NCBI GenBank assembly: GCA_019747705.1
Contig: JAIEQM010000017.1
Location: 1 to 46,505, forward strand
DNA from: Chitinophagaceae bacterium
Lineage (GTDB): Bacteria; Bacteroidota; Bacteroidia; Chitinophagales; Chitinophagaceae
Reading direction: 5' to 3'
Length of the DNA stretch: 46,505 nucleotides
In this document: positions 6,069-14,146 of the stretch, piece after piece
Layout of the letters: each line of letters starts with the position of its first letter
Numbering within the stretch: the stretch's first letter is position 1
The notes under the pieces: generated by a model
Told to the model about the DNA's origin: nothing
What the model saw: the letters and a program-made list of their open reading frames with translations, nothing else
The model's database searches: none
Translations under genes and position numbers: made by a program

Positions 6069-7859
6069 ATGAGTACCGCAACACAAACACAAATTTTGAA
6101 AGGTGGCGAATGGTTAATTAAATCTAGCCTGCCGCAGGACACGTTTACTCCCGAAGATTTTAATGAGGAGCAACAAATGGTAAAAGAGATGTGCGCTTCA
6201 TTCCTGGATACGGAAGTACTGCCCATTGTTGCACGCCTTGATAAAATGGAACCCGGCCTCATGCCTTCATTAATGGATAAAGCAGGCGAGCAGGGTTTGC
6301 TCGGCACTTCAGCGCCGGAAGAATATGGCGGGCTGGGAAAAGATTTTATCACTTCCACTTTGGTGAATGAAGCATTGGGCGGTGGTCATTCTTTTTCAGT
6401 AGCAGTAGCTGCACATACCGGCATTGGTACCTTGCCCATTTTGTATTTCGGTACGCCTGAACAAAAAGCAAAATACATTCCCAAGCTGGCAAGCGGTGAG
6501 TGGAAAGGCGCTTACGGACTAACGGAGCCCAACAGTGGCAGTGATGCATTGAGCGCCAAAACAACTGCCGTGCTGAGCGCTGATGGCAAGCATTATATTT
6601 TAAACGGACAGAAATGCTGGATCACCAACGGGGGTTTTGCAGATGTATATACCGTGTTCGCCAAAATTGATGGCAAAGAATTTACCGGCTTCATAGTAGA
6701 ACGTGGAATGGAAGGTTTTACACAGGGGCCGGAAGAAGATAAGATGGGCATTAAAGGTTCATCAACTGTGCAATTGTATTTCCAGGATTGTAAAGTGCCG
6801 GCAGAAAATTTGCTGGGCGAAAAAGGAAAGGGTCATGTAATTGCATTTAATATTTTAAACATTGGCCGTTTAAAGCTGGCTGCTGCTGCATTGGGCGGAA
6901 GCAAACGCACTTTGAATGTAGCGTTGCAATATGCCATTACCCGTGAGCAGTTTAAACAGCCCATCATCAACTTTGGCGCTATACAGCACAAGCTGGCAGA
7001 GATTGCAATACGCATCTGGGTTTGTGAAAGTGCATTGTACCGCAGTGCCAAATGGATTGATAATAAAGAAGTGGAGCTCCTGGCAGGTGGTAAACCGTTT
7101 AATGAATCATTGCTGGGCGCTGCTGAAGAATATGCCATTGAGTGTGCGATGCTGAAGGTGGATGGAAGCGAAGTGCTGGACTATGCTGTTGATGAAGCAG
7201 TGCAGATACATGGCGGCAATGGTTTTAGTGCAGAGTATGAAGTATCAAGGGCCTACCGTGACAGCCGTATCAACCGCATCTATGAAGGCACTAATGAAAT
7301 TAATCGTCTGCTCACTGTTGATATGGTGTTGAAGCGTGCCATGAAAGGAAGGCTGGATATTATGGGCGCTGCTATGGGTGTGCAGAAAGAACTCATGAGC
7401 ATTCCTGATTTTGGCAGTGATGATGAAACGCCTTTTGCAAAAGAATATAAAGCTATTGCTAATTTCAAAAAAGCAATTATGCTGGTGGCAGGCGCTGCGG
7501 TTCAAAAATTAATGATGAAGATTGAGCAGGAGCAGGAGATACTGATGAATGTGGCAGATATGTCCATTCAAACTTTTAATGCAGAAAGCGCTTTGCTCCG
7601 TGCTGCTAAACTGGTGGAAGCAAAAGGTGAAGCATCTGCACAAAATGAACTGGATATGATGCGTACTTATTTATATGATACTGCAGACCATATCAACAAG
7701 TTTGGTAAAGATGCCATTAATGCGTTTGCTGATGGCGATGAACATAAGATGATGTTGCTGGGACTGAAACGTTTTACAAAAGTAGAACCGTTTAACAGCA
7801 AAGAGGCAAGAAGAAGAATTGTGGCGAAAATGCGGAATGATGGAAAGTATCCGCTGTAA
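6069..7859 (+). CDS. Acyl-CoA dehydrogenase (VLCAD-like, about 600 residues)
   Basis: FAD enzyme of fatty acid beta-oxidation that introduces the alpha-beta double bond into acyl-CoA. In order: N-terminal helical domain (residues 33-145), the beta domain with LTEPNSGSDA (151-160) and WITNGG (184-189) contacting flavin, and the C-terminal helical domain with QIHGGNGF (379-386). YEGTNEINR (405-413) supplies the likely catalytic base E406. A further C-terminal helical region of about 180 residues is present, as in very-long-chain and bacterial 600-residue forms. The start at 6069 follows AAACTCAAACACG without a Shine-Dalgarno sequence. It is monocistronic: a terminator follows at 7879. The long-chain acyl-CoA ligase at 21998-23791 would supply its substrate. 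Confidence 0.93.
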   Translation: MSTATQTQILKGGEWLIKSSLPQDTFTPEDFNEEQQMVKEMCASFLDTEVLPIVARLDKMEPGLMPSLMDKAGEQGLLGTSAPEEYGGLGKDFITSTLVNEALGGGHSFSVAVAAHTGIGTLPILYFGTPEQKAKYIPKLASGEWKGAYGLTEPNSGSDALSAKTTAVLSADGKHYILNGQKCWITNGGFADVYTVFAKIDGKEFTGFIVERGMEGFTQGPEEDKMGIKGSSTVQLYFQDCKVPAENLLGEKGKGHVIAFNILNIGRLKLAAAALGGSKRTLNVALQYAITREQFKQPIINFGAIQHKLAEIAIRIWVCESALYRSAKWIDNKEVELLAGGKPFNESLLGAAEEYAIECAMLKVDGSEVLDYAVDEAVQIHGGNGFSAEYEVSRAYRDSRINRIYEGTNEINRLLTVDMVLKRAMKGRLDIMGAAMGVQKELMSIPDFGSDDETPFAKEYKAIANFKKAIMLVAGAAVQKLMMKIEQEQEILMNVADMSIQTFNAESALLRAAKLVEAKGEASAQNELDMMRTYLYDTADHINKFGKDAINAFADGDEHKMMLLGLKRFTKVEPFNSKEARRRIVAKMRNDGKYPL

Positions 7860-7878
7860 TAAATTAAAAGAAACAATA

Positions 7879-7911
7879 AAAATCCTTTGCATAATTTGCA
7901 GGGGATTTTTT
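7879..7911 (+). terminator. Terminator after acyl-CoA dehydrogenase
   Basis: AAATCC pairs with GGATTT, with inner TGCA/TGCA pairing around TAAT, followed by TTTTTT. It lies 20 bases past the stop codon. Confidence 0.75.
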
Positions 7912-7922
7912 ATTGATACATT

Positions 7923-9656
7923 ATGAGGATTTTATTTTTTCTTGCTGCACTGTTATTTTTTGTTTCAACTACTGCTCAACAGGTTTTTTTAAAACTTGTA
8001 AGCCCCAATAAAAATGAACAGAAGGTAACAGCATCCCGCCAGTTTATTACAGGTACTACCTGTAAAGAATGCACACTCACGGCAAATGATTCAGCAGTTA
8101 AGGTTTGGCCAACGGGGGCCTTTGCGGTACAACTGAATTTAAAAACCGGTGACAGCAGTATTAAATTAATCGCAACAGATGCAAAAGGATTCAAAAGCAC
8201 TCAAACTGTTTTTTACAGCTATCAGGTTGCAGCAAAAGAAAAAGAAGTAACTACCAATACAGTTGAATACTGGCGCATAGAACCACAGGGTGATTTGCTT
8301 TTAAAACCGGGTGATATTTTAAAAATGACTTTAAAAACAGTACCCGGCTCTGTAGTTAAACTCGAAAATGGTTTTGAACTGAAAGAAGTGCCTGTAAAAG
8401 ATTCAACCGGTGTAAAAGGAATTTACAAAGCGGAGTATGTGATAAAGAGCGGGGATGATTTACTGAATGGCAGTGCCCGTAAATTGAAAGCGGCAATTAC
8501 AACGGCAGCAAATGATGTAATTGAAGCAACATCCCGTTACAGTTTTGGTTTAATGCCTGAACCAATAATGCTGCAAACAAAAGGGAAACTGCCGTATTTA
8601 TTAATTGGTCTGGGCGAAGACCGGCTGGGCGGCACTAAGATGGGTTATCTGGATTCAATGGTTAAGCTAAAGGCTGTAAGCAAAGTGGCTGATAAATATT
8701 GTGTGCAACTGAGCAAGTACCGCACAGCTTATATTGAGGAGCAGCATGTGGATTTAGTAAACAACGGCAGCTTTACTCCTGCATCACTCACCAACAGTAT
8801 GCGTGTGTGGGGCGACAGTTTGTATGATTATGTTTCATTGATTTTATATGAACGGTTGCCTTATCAATCTTTTCAGCAAATCAATCCTTCCACCATTATT
8901 GCAGATGTATTTGGTGCAACTGCCAATACCAACTGGATTACACAAATGCAAAGCGTAAAAGAAATTAAGAATGTAATCTGTGAGCAAACAGAAGATGAAG
9001 TATTGCGTATAAAAATTGAACTCAACCATCAGCAGCATTGGGGTCATAGTATTTATTATGCAGGAAACAACCTAATCATTCGTGTAAAACGTCAGCCAAA
9101 AAGTTTATTGCTGAAAGATTTGGTGATAGGTGTGGATGCAGGACATGGTGGTGATAACAAAGGAGCATTTGGTATTACCGGTATTATGGAAAAGGATATG
9201 ACACTGCTCATTGCAAAAGAATTAAAAACTGTTTTAGAAGCAGAAGGCGCCACTGTGATAATTGACAGAACAAAAGACACTTCCTTTGACAATCATGACC
9301 GTTATACTTTCTTCAAAGAAAAAAATCCTGACCTCTTAATCAGTATTCATTTAAACTCAAGTGCTGATCCCATTCGTATCAAAGGTGTGAGTACCTATTA
9401 CAAACACATTGGTTATCGTTCCTTCACTCAATCCATTTTAAAAGAAATGCTGGGCATGGGCCTTGGTGAGTTTGGCAATGTGGGCAATTTCAATTTCATC
9501 TTAAATGGATTTACGGAGTTTCCGAATGTATTGGTGGAAACCTTATTCATCAGTCATCCTGAAGATGAAACCAATGTGCTGAATGCGGAGTACAGAAAAC
9601 AGATGGCGCTGAGAATTACACAGGGGATCAAAAACTGGTTACAAAAAATCGACTGA
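7923..9656 (+). CDS. Periplasmic N-acetylmuramoyl-L-alanine amidase (Amidase_3)
   Basis: Zinc hydrolase that cuts the bond between MurNAc and L-Ala in peptidoglycan, acting in the periplasm during cell separation or remodelling. The 577-residue protein starts with a signal peptide (MRILFFLAALLFFVSTTAQ). About 370 residues of beta-rich, SH3-like material with no named domain follow. The Amidase_3 domain (about 400-575) has all zinc and catalytic residues: DAGHGG, the Glu in IMEKD, the His in SIHLN, and the catalytic Glu in VETLFISHPEDE. The N-terminal part is longer than in E. coli AmiC and lacks a recognisable AMIN domain. It stands between an acyl-CoA dehydrogenase and a small barrel protein, the latter 38 bases downstream. 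Confidence 0.92.
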   Translation: MRILFFLAALLFFVSTTAQQVFLKLVSPNKNEQKVTASRQFITGTTCKECTLTANDSAVKVWPTGAFAVQLNLKTGDSSIKLIATDAKGFKSTQTVFYSYQVAAKEKEVTTNTVEYWRIEPQGDLLLKPGDILKMTLKTVPGSVVKLENGFELKEVPVKDSTGVKGIYKAEYVIKSGDDLLNGSARKLKAAITTAANDVIEATSRYSFGLMPEPIMLQTKGKLPYLLIGLGEDRLGGTKMGYLDSMVKLKAVSKVADKYCVQLSKYRTAYIEEQHVDLVNNGSFTPASLTNSMRVWGDSLYDYVSLILYERLPYQSFQQINPSTIIADVFGATANTNWITQMQSVKEIKNVICEQTEDEVLRIKIELNHQQHWGHSIYYAGNNLIIRVKRQPKSLLLKDLVIGVDAGHGGDNKGAFGITGIMEKDMTLLIAKELKTVLEAEGATVIIDRTKDTSFDNHDRYTFFKEKNPDLLISIHLNSSADPIRIKGVSTYYKHIGYRSFTQSILKEMLGMGLGEFGNVGNFNFILNGFTEFPNVLVETLFISHPEDETNVLNAEYRKQMALRITQGIKNWLQKID

Positions 9657-9694
9657 AATGAATTAATCAAGGTATCCTAATTACAATAATAAAT

Positions 9695-10336
9695 ATGTAC
9701 AGAATACTCGTCGTTTTTTTTATACTTTCTTCAACTTCGTATGGTCAGGTAACGAAATTTAGTTTAAAAAGCGGACTTCGCCTTCGTGTAACGCCGATAT
9801 ATACTTCTGGTTATTCGCCAATAATAATAAATCCTGACCCTCCGGTTTTGATACAACAAGACCCACATCTATCCGGGTTGTCTGTTTTTACAGGTATCAA
9901 TTATAAACTCAGCAATTCAGTTAATCTGTTCTACTTAATTTTTGTGAGATATGATCAATTTTATACAGATCAGACTACACTAAAGAAACAGTTTTTTTTA
10001 GATCATTCTATTGGCCTGAATAAGGCAGTACTTCAAAAAAAGAACACTCAAGTTACTGCTGGGTTATCGCTTACTTTTGCAAACAGGAATTCAGAATTTT
10101 CTTATCGCAGGCAGTTTACTGATGCCGCAGGAAATATTTCATACTCACTAAACACTTCAGATTTTAATTTTACAACAATTGATTTGCCAATTGAGTATAA
10201 CCGGAAATCGTTTTTTGCAGGGTTAACAACTTCTTTTTCAATAAAGGAAAAATTTGCCGAGAGTAGCCCCTTTTTGCTGCTTTCACTACATGCAGGCTAT
10301 AAATTTCCAATAAGAAAGAAAATTAAATCTCAATAA
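9695..10336 (+). CDS. Small outer-membrane beta-barrel protein, unknown function
   Basis: The 213-residue protein has a signal peptide (MYRILVVFFILSSTSYGQ). It then shows alternating polar and hydrophobic strands such as VNLFYLIFVRYDQFY, QVTAGLSLTFANR and LLLSLHAGYKF, as expected for an eight- or ten-stranded outer-membrane barrel of the porin/OmpW-like Bacteroidota type. I see no enzyme motif. It lacks the usual terminal aromatic residue, ending in a basic tail KKIKSQ. It starts 38 bases after the amidase gene and may be co-transcribed. It is convergent with the P-type ATPase gene. It would be called hypothetical by similarity. Confidence 0.65.
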   Translation: MYRILVVFFILSSTSYGQVTKFSLKSGLRLRVTPIYTSGYSPIIINPDPPVLIQQDPHLSGLSVFTGINYKLSNSVNLFYLIFVRYDQFYTDQTTLKKQFFLDHSIGLNKAVLQKKNTQVTAGLSLTFANRNSEFSYRRQFTDAAGNISYSLNTSDFNFTTIDLPIEYNRKSFFAGLTTSFSIKEKFAESSPFLLLSLHAGYKFPIRKKIKSQ

Positions 10337-10385
10337 CAAGTTGAATTTACCTGCCTCTCAGGGTGAAACTTCAGACCGATTAAAA

Positions 10386-12941
10386 TTACCTGCTCCGCTT
10401 CCACCATTTCTCCACTTCCACCGCAATAAACACAACAGATGAAATACCGATAGCCAGCAACAATTCATCCCATGTTAATGGTTGTGTATTAAAAAATGTA
10501 TTGAGTACAGGTACATAAATGGTGCACAACTGCAATACAAAAGTTAACAGTACAGCGCCCAGCAATAATTTATTGGTAAAGATGCCTTGCGTAAACAATG
10601 ATTCACGCTCACTTCTGATGGCCAGCACATGCCACATTTGCGCAAAACACAACACAGTAAACACAATGGTTTGCCAATGAGCATTGCCGGTAGAAATTTC
10701 AAATGCCTGTGTACCCAGTGTGAGCAAACCAATTAAAAACCCAACCCAGAGAATATGATAACCCATACCACCGGAGAAAATACTTTCATCCGGTTTGCGT
10801 GGTGGGCGTTTCATAATTTGTTTTTCTTCAGGCTCTGCTGCTAAAGCTAATGCAGGAAAACCATCTGTTACCAAATTGATCCAGAGAATATGTATGGGCA
10901 ATAATGGAATGGGCAAGCCAAGCAGCGGCGCCAGCATAATGCTCCATATCTCAGCGCTGTTACCCGTCATAATATATTTGATAAACTTGCGGATGTTATC
11001 AAAAATTCTTCTGCCCTCACGCACGGCTTTTACAATGGTGGCAAAATTATCATCCAGCAAAATCATGTGTGATGCTTCTTTGGAAACATCGGTACCTGTA
11101 ATACCCATTGCCACTCCAATATTTGCTTTCTTCAAAGCAGGTGCATCATTCACGCCATCACCCGTCATGGATACAAATTGATTTTTCTTTTGCAAAGCTT
11201 TTACAATATCCAGTTTTTGTTCGGGGCTCACACGTGCATATACCCGTATGCGTTCCACTTCATCAGCAAATTCTTCATCACTCATTTTATTGAGTTCCAC
11301 CCCTGTTACTATCAAATCATCTTTATGATGCAGGATGCCGATTTCTCTTGCAATTACTTCGGCGGTTACAGGATGATCGCCTGTAATCATTACCGGTTTA
11401 ATGCCTGCTGTTTTGCATTCATCAATAGCGTTTTTTACTTCCGGCCTTGGCGGATCAATCATGGCGGCAAGCCCGGTAAATTGAAGCTCAACTTCAATTC
11501 TTTCTGCAAATAAGTCTTTTGGTAATTCATCGATCCACCTGATGCCATAAGCAATCACCCGCATTCCTTTTTTGGCAAATACAGTTGATTGTACTGTAAT
11601 ATCAGCAACATCTGTTCCTTCTTCACAACGTTGTAAAACAGATTCAACAGCGCCTTTTGTTACAACAAGAAATTGATTGTTATGTGTGTGAATGGTGGTC
11701 ATGCATTTACGGTCGCTGTCAAATGGTATTTCATTCACACGGGGTAATTGTGCGACGAGTTGTTCTGCATTCAATCCCTGTTTCACTGCATATTCAACCA
11801 ATGCAATTTCTGTAGGATCACCTGTTAAACCATCAGCAGTTTGTTTTACATCCTGGTTGAGCAGCATTACGTTGAGCAAATTATTATTGCTGTTGATAGG
11901 TGTGGCTGCATGAGATGGTTCCCACAATTCCATCACCGTCATTTTATTTTGCGTGAGTGTTCCTGTTTTATCAGTACAGATATAGGTTACACTTCCTAAT
12001 GTTTCTACTGCGTGCAATCTCCTGGCAAGCGCATTGTTCATCACCAGTCTTTTTGCACCAAAAGCCAATGCAATGGTTATAACAGCGGGCAATGCTTCAG
12101 GAATGGCAGCAACAGCAAGTGACAAAGCAGTGAGCAACATTTTTAACCAATCTTCTCCACGTAAATAACCAACAAGAAACAGCAATCCGCACAACAACAA
12201 AATAAACACAGAAAGTTTTTTGCTGAAATCGGTCATGCGTACCTGTAAGGGTGTGGCGCTTTCTTTTTCCTGCAGCATCCTTGCAATTTGTCCCAGCTCT
12301 GTATTCATACCTGTGGCAACCACTACACCTTTGCCTCTGCCATAGGTTACATAGGTTCCTTTAAACGCAAGGTTCAAACGGTCGCCCACCGGCATATCTT
12401 CACCATGAAGATGATGAATAACTTTTTCAATGCTATGACTTTCACCGGTTAAACTGGCTTCATCAATTTTTAGTGAGTTGCTTTCAATCAAACGCAAATC
12501 AGCCGGTACTATATTACCAGCTTCCAGCAGCACTACATCGCCGGGTACTAACTGTGAAGCAGGAACAGCATTAAAATTGCTGTTGCGAATTACGTTTGCA
12601 AAAGGCGCCGCCATTTTCTTCAAACTTTCCATGGCTTTTTCAGCACGGTATTCCTGTATAAAACCGATGATGGCATTGAGCGCCACAATGGCAATGATGA
12701 CGATGGTATCTTTTACATCGCCTATTAAACCTGAAATAAGCGCTGCTGCTACCAGCACAAGAATCATTACATCCATAAACTGGCGCAAAAACATCATGAG
12801 GGGAGATTTCTTTTTCGCTTCCTGGAGTTGATTAGGCCCATATTCCTGCAGCTTGTTTGCAGCCGTCATTTCATTCAAGCCTGATGCGGTGCTGCCTGTT
12901 AATCTGAAAACTTCAGCAGTGGGAAGCAAATGCCAGTTCAT
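10386..12941 (-). CDS. P-type (type II, Ca2+-like) cation-transporting ATPase
   Basis: Inner-membrane pump driven by ATP hydrolysis, probably exporting Ca2+ or a similar divalent cation. The 851-residue protein has an N-terminal cation-ATPase domain, TGES (165-168) of the actuator domain, and the membrane motif PEALP (281-285) equivalent to PEGLP of SERCA. The phosphorylation site is DKTGTLT with D324. KGAVESVL lies in the nucleotide domain, then TGDHPVTA and GDGVNDAPALKKANIGVAMG in the hinge. The C-terminal six-helix block ends in a basic tail. Length and motif set fit type IIA/IIB pumps and not heavy-metal (CPx) types. It is monocistronic on the minus strand and divergent from the RRM gene. 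The ion is inferred, not shown. Confidence 0.92.
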   Translation of the reverse strand: MNWHLLPTAEVFRLTGSTASGLNEMTAANKLQEYGPNQLQEAKKKSPLMMFLRQFMDVMILVLVAAALISGLIGDVKDTIVIIAIVALNAIIGFIQEYRAEKAMESLKKMAAPFANVIRNSNFNAVPASQLVPGDVVLLEAGNIVPADLRLIESNSLKIDEASLTGESHSIEKVIHHLHGEDMPVGDRLNLAFKGTYVTYGRGKGVVVATGMNTELGQIARMLQEKESATPLQVRMTDFSKKLSVFILLLCGLLFLVGYLRGEDWLKMLLTALSLAVAAIPEALPAVITIALAFGAKRLVMNNALARRLHAVETLGSVTYICTDKTGTLTQNKMTVMELWEPSHAATPINSNNNLLNVMLLNQDVKQTADGLTGDPTEIALVEYAVKQGLNAEQLVAQLPRVNEIPFDSDRKCMTTIHTHNNQFLVVTKGAVESVLQRCEEGTDVADITVQSTVFAKKGMRVIAYGIRWIDELPKDLFAERIEVELQFTGLAAMIDPPRPEVKNAIDECKTAGIKPVMITGDHPVTAEVIAREIGILHHKDDLIVTGVELNKMSDEEFADEVERIRVYARVSPEQKLDIVKALQKKNQFVSMTGDGVNDAPALKKANIGVAMGITGTDVSKEASHMILLDDNFATIVKAVREGRRIFDNIRKFIKYIMTGNSAEIWSIMLAPLLGLPIPLLPIHILWINLVTDGFPALALAAEPEEKQIMKRPPRKPDESIFSGGMGYHILWVGFLIGLLTLGTQAFEISTGNAHWQTIVFTVLCFAQMWHVLAIRSERESLFTQGIFTNKLLLGAVLLTFVLQLCTIYVPVLNTFFNTQPLTWDELLLAIGISSVVFIAVEVEKWWKRSR

Positions 12942-13041
12942 AAAGAATGTTTGATGAAAGATAAAAATAGAATGTGTTGAGCGTAAGGCAAAGAATGAAC
13001 AATAGCTAATCGTATGATAACAGTCAGCTTAAAAATAAATG

Positions 13042-13071
13042 TTTCATTGTGGCCGTATAAGCTTATCTTTG
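13042..13071 (+). promoter_or_regulatory. Promoter of the RRM protein gene
   Basis: TTTC (13042-13045), 18 bases, then TATCTTTG (13064-13071), a perfect -7 element. It predicts a start near 13078 and a leader of about 125 bases, unusually long for this window. Confidence 0.6.
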
Positions 13072-13077
13072 CCCCGT

Positions 13078-13204
13078 TATTTTGAGTGATACAGTGTATC
13101 GTAAGTGAATCGTATTAATCTGCTACGCAAGTCCTGCTAATAGTTAGTCGTCTTTACCGCCTCGTATTTTCTCAGCATTATTAATTTGTTCAAACAAAAA
13201 CACA
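13078..13204 (+). promoter_or_regulatory. Long structured 5' leader of the RRM gene
   Basis: The predicted untranslated leader begins with a hairpin, GATAC-AGT-GTATC (13088-13100), followed by a second GAATCGTATT segment, and ends in an A-rich stretch ACAAAAACACA before the ATG. Long leaders are usual for cold-induced or autoregulated RNA-binding proteins; control of that kind is inferred. Confidence 0.45.
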
Positions 13205-13507
13205 ATGAACATTTACGTTTCTAATTTAAGCTTCAACGTTACTGACGATGACTTAAAAGGATTTTTTGAAAGCTATGGTACTGTTACCAGCGCAAAAGTA
13301 ATTACCGATAAATTCACCGGCAAGAGCCGTGGTTTCGGTTTTGTTGAAATGAGCGACGACGCAGCTGCTCAAACTGCCATCAAAGAATTAGATGGTGGAA
13401 TGGTAGAAGGCCGTGCCATTAAAGTAACTGAAGCAAAACCACGTGAAGAACGCAGCAGCAGCAACAGTAACCGTTCATTCGGTAACAAAAGCTACAGCCG
13501 TTATTAA
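13205..13507 (+). CDS. Single-RRM RNA-binding protein
   Basis: Small RNA-binding protein of 100 residues with one RNA recognition motif (residues 1-76). RNP2 is IYVSNL (3-8) and RNP1 is SRGFGFVEM (about 40-48), with the aromatic residues needed for base stacking. The Ser/Asn/Arg-rich tail (77-100) is short and basic. Homologues are abundant in Bacteroidota, where they are proposed to act as RNA chaperones or post-transcriptional regulators in place of Hfq/ProQ-like systems. The gene has its own promoter, a long leader and a strong terminator, so it is a highly expressed single-gene unit. Its codon use also looks highly expressed. The function as a global RNA binder is inferred from family knowledge. 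Confidence 0.93.
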   Translation: MNIYVSNLSFNVTDDDLKGFFESYGTVTSAKVITDKFTGKSRGFGFVEMSDDAAAQTAIKELDGGMVEGRAIKVTEAKPREERSSSNSNRSFGNKSYSRY

Positions 13508-13530
13508 TCTCAGGTGAACATCCTAAAGCT

Positions 13531-13560
13531 AAGCCATTTCGAAAGAGATGGCTTTTGTTA
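13531..13560 (+). terminator. Strong terminator after the RRM gene
   Basis: AAGCCATTTC (13531-13540) pairs with GAGATGGCTT (13545-13554) across a stable GAAA tetraloop with one G-U pair. A T-rich tail follows. Confidence 0.85.
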
Positions 13561-13575
13561 TTTGCATGTAGTTTT

Positions 13576-13642
13576 AAAACCTCCGGGGTTTTGGAGAACG
13601 AATAACTACTTATAAAACACTGCATAAAAACCCGGAGGTTTT
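13576..13642. repeat. 12-bp inverted repeat upstream of the AhpD-like gene
   Basis: AAAACCTCCGGG (13576-13587) and CCCGGAGGTTTT (13631-13642) form perfect arms 43 bases apart, with T-tracts outside them. It could be a second, bidirectional terminator after the RRM unit or a mobile hairpin repeat. It lies 30 bases before the next ATG. Confidence 0.55.
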
Positions 13643-13672
13643 TGTAAGCCACTTATCTTTATCAAAAAAATC

Positions 13673-14026
13673 ATGAGCGCTTTGATAAAAGAGTTTAACG
13701 ACTACCGAACCCGCATGAATGAAGTGATCCTCAGCAAAGACAATCTGGTCATCAAACGCCTCTGGAACCTGGATACCAATACCTACGCTGAAGGCGCATT
13801 ATCAACCCAAACCAAAGAAATGCTGGGGCTGGCGGCCAGCATGGTGCTGCGTTGTGATGATTGTATTAAATATCATCCCGGTAAATGCCATGAGCAGGGT
13901 ATTACTACAGAGCAGATGTACGAAATATTTGCTGTAGCCAATATTGTGGGCGGCACTATTGTAATACCGCATACAAGAAGGGCAGCAGAATATTGGGAAG
14001 AGTTGATAAAACAGATTAACGATTAA
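13673..14026 (+). CDS. AhpD-like carboxymuconolactone decarboxylase-family protein
   Basis: Alkylhydroperoxidase-fold protein of 117 residues. It carries the complete AhpD redox relay with the spacing known from Mycobacterium AhpD: E49, C61, C64 (CDDC) and H68. This predicts thiol-dependent peroxide reduction or disulfide exchange, not carboxymuconolactone decarboxylation. It is cytoplasmic, with no signal peptide, and members form trimers or hexamers. The start at 13673 gives the typical MSALIKEFNDYRTRMNE opening. It lies directly upstream of the oxidoreductase beta subunit gene but that gene has its own promoter. A role protecting an oxygen-sensitive ferredoxin-dependent enzyme is possible but speculative. 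Confidence 0.88.
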   Translation: MSALIKEFNDYRTRMNEVILSKDNLVIKRLWNLDTNTYAEGALSTQTKEMLGLAASMVLRCDDCIKYHPGKCHEQGITTEQMYEIFAVANIVGGTIVIPHTRRAAEYWEELIKQIND

Positions 14027-14095
14027 AGAACAGGGACTGACGAATGCTGAACTAAAGCCGGTTCTTCTGAATTCAATATTCCCTGTTCAATATTC

Positions 14096-14126
14096 TTTAT
14101 TCTTCTTGTTTCTTTTCTTAAATTTG
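14096..14126 (+). promoter_or_regulatory. Promoter of the oxidoreductase beta-subunit gene
   Basis: TTTA (14096-14099), exactly 19 bases, then TAAATTTG (14119-14126). It predicts a start near 14132 and a 15-base leader to the ATG at 14147. The 9-bp inverted repeat GAACAGGGA/TCCCTGTTC (14028-14036, 14080-14088) just upstream may end the preceding transcript. Confidence 0.6.
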
Positions 14127-14146
14127 AATACTTAATAAAGATTGCT

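Noticed and set aside
11750..11757. A third copy of the 38-bp repeat suggested by GTGCGACG inside the P-type ATPase gene
   Set aside because: Only eight bases match and the surrounding sequence is coding and unrelated.
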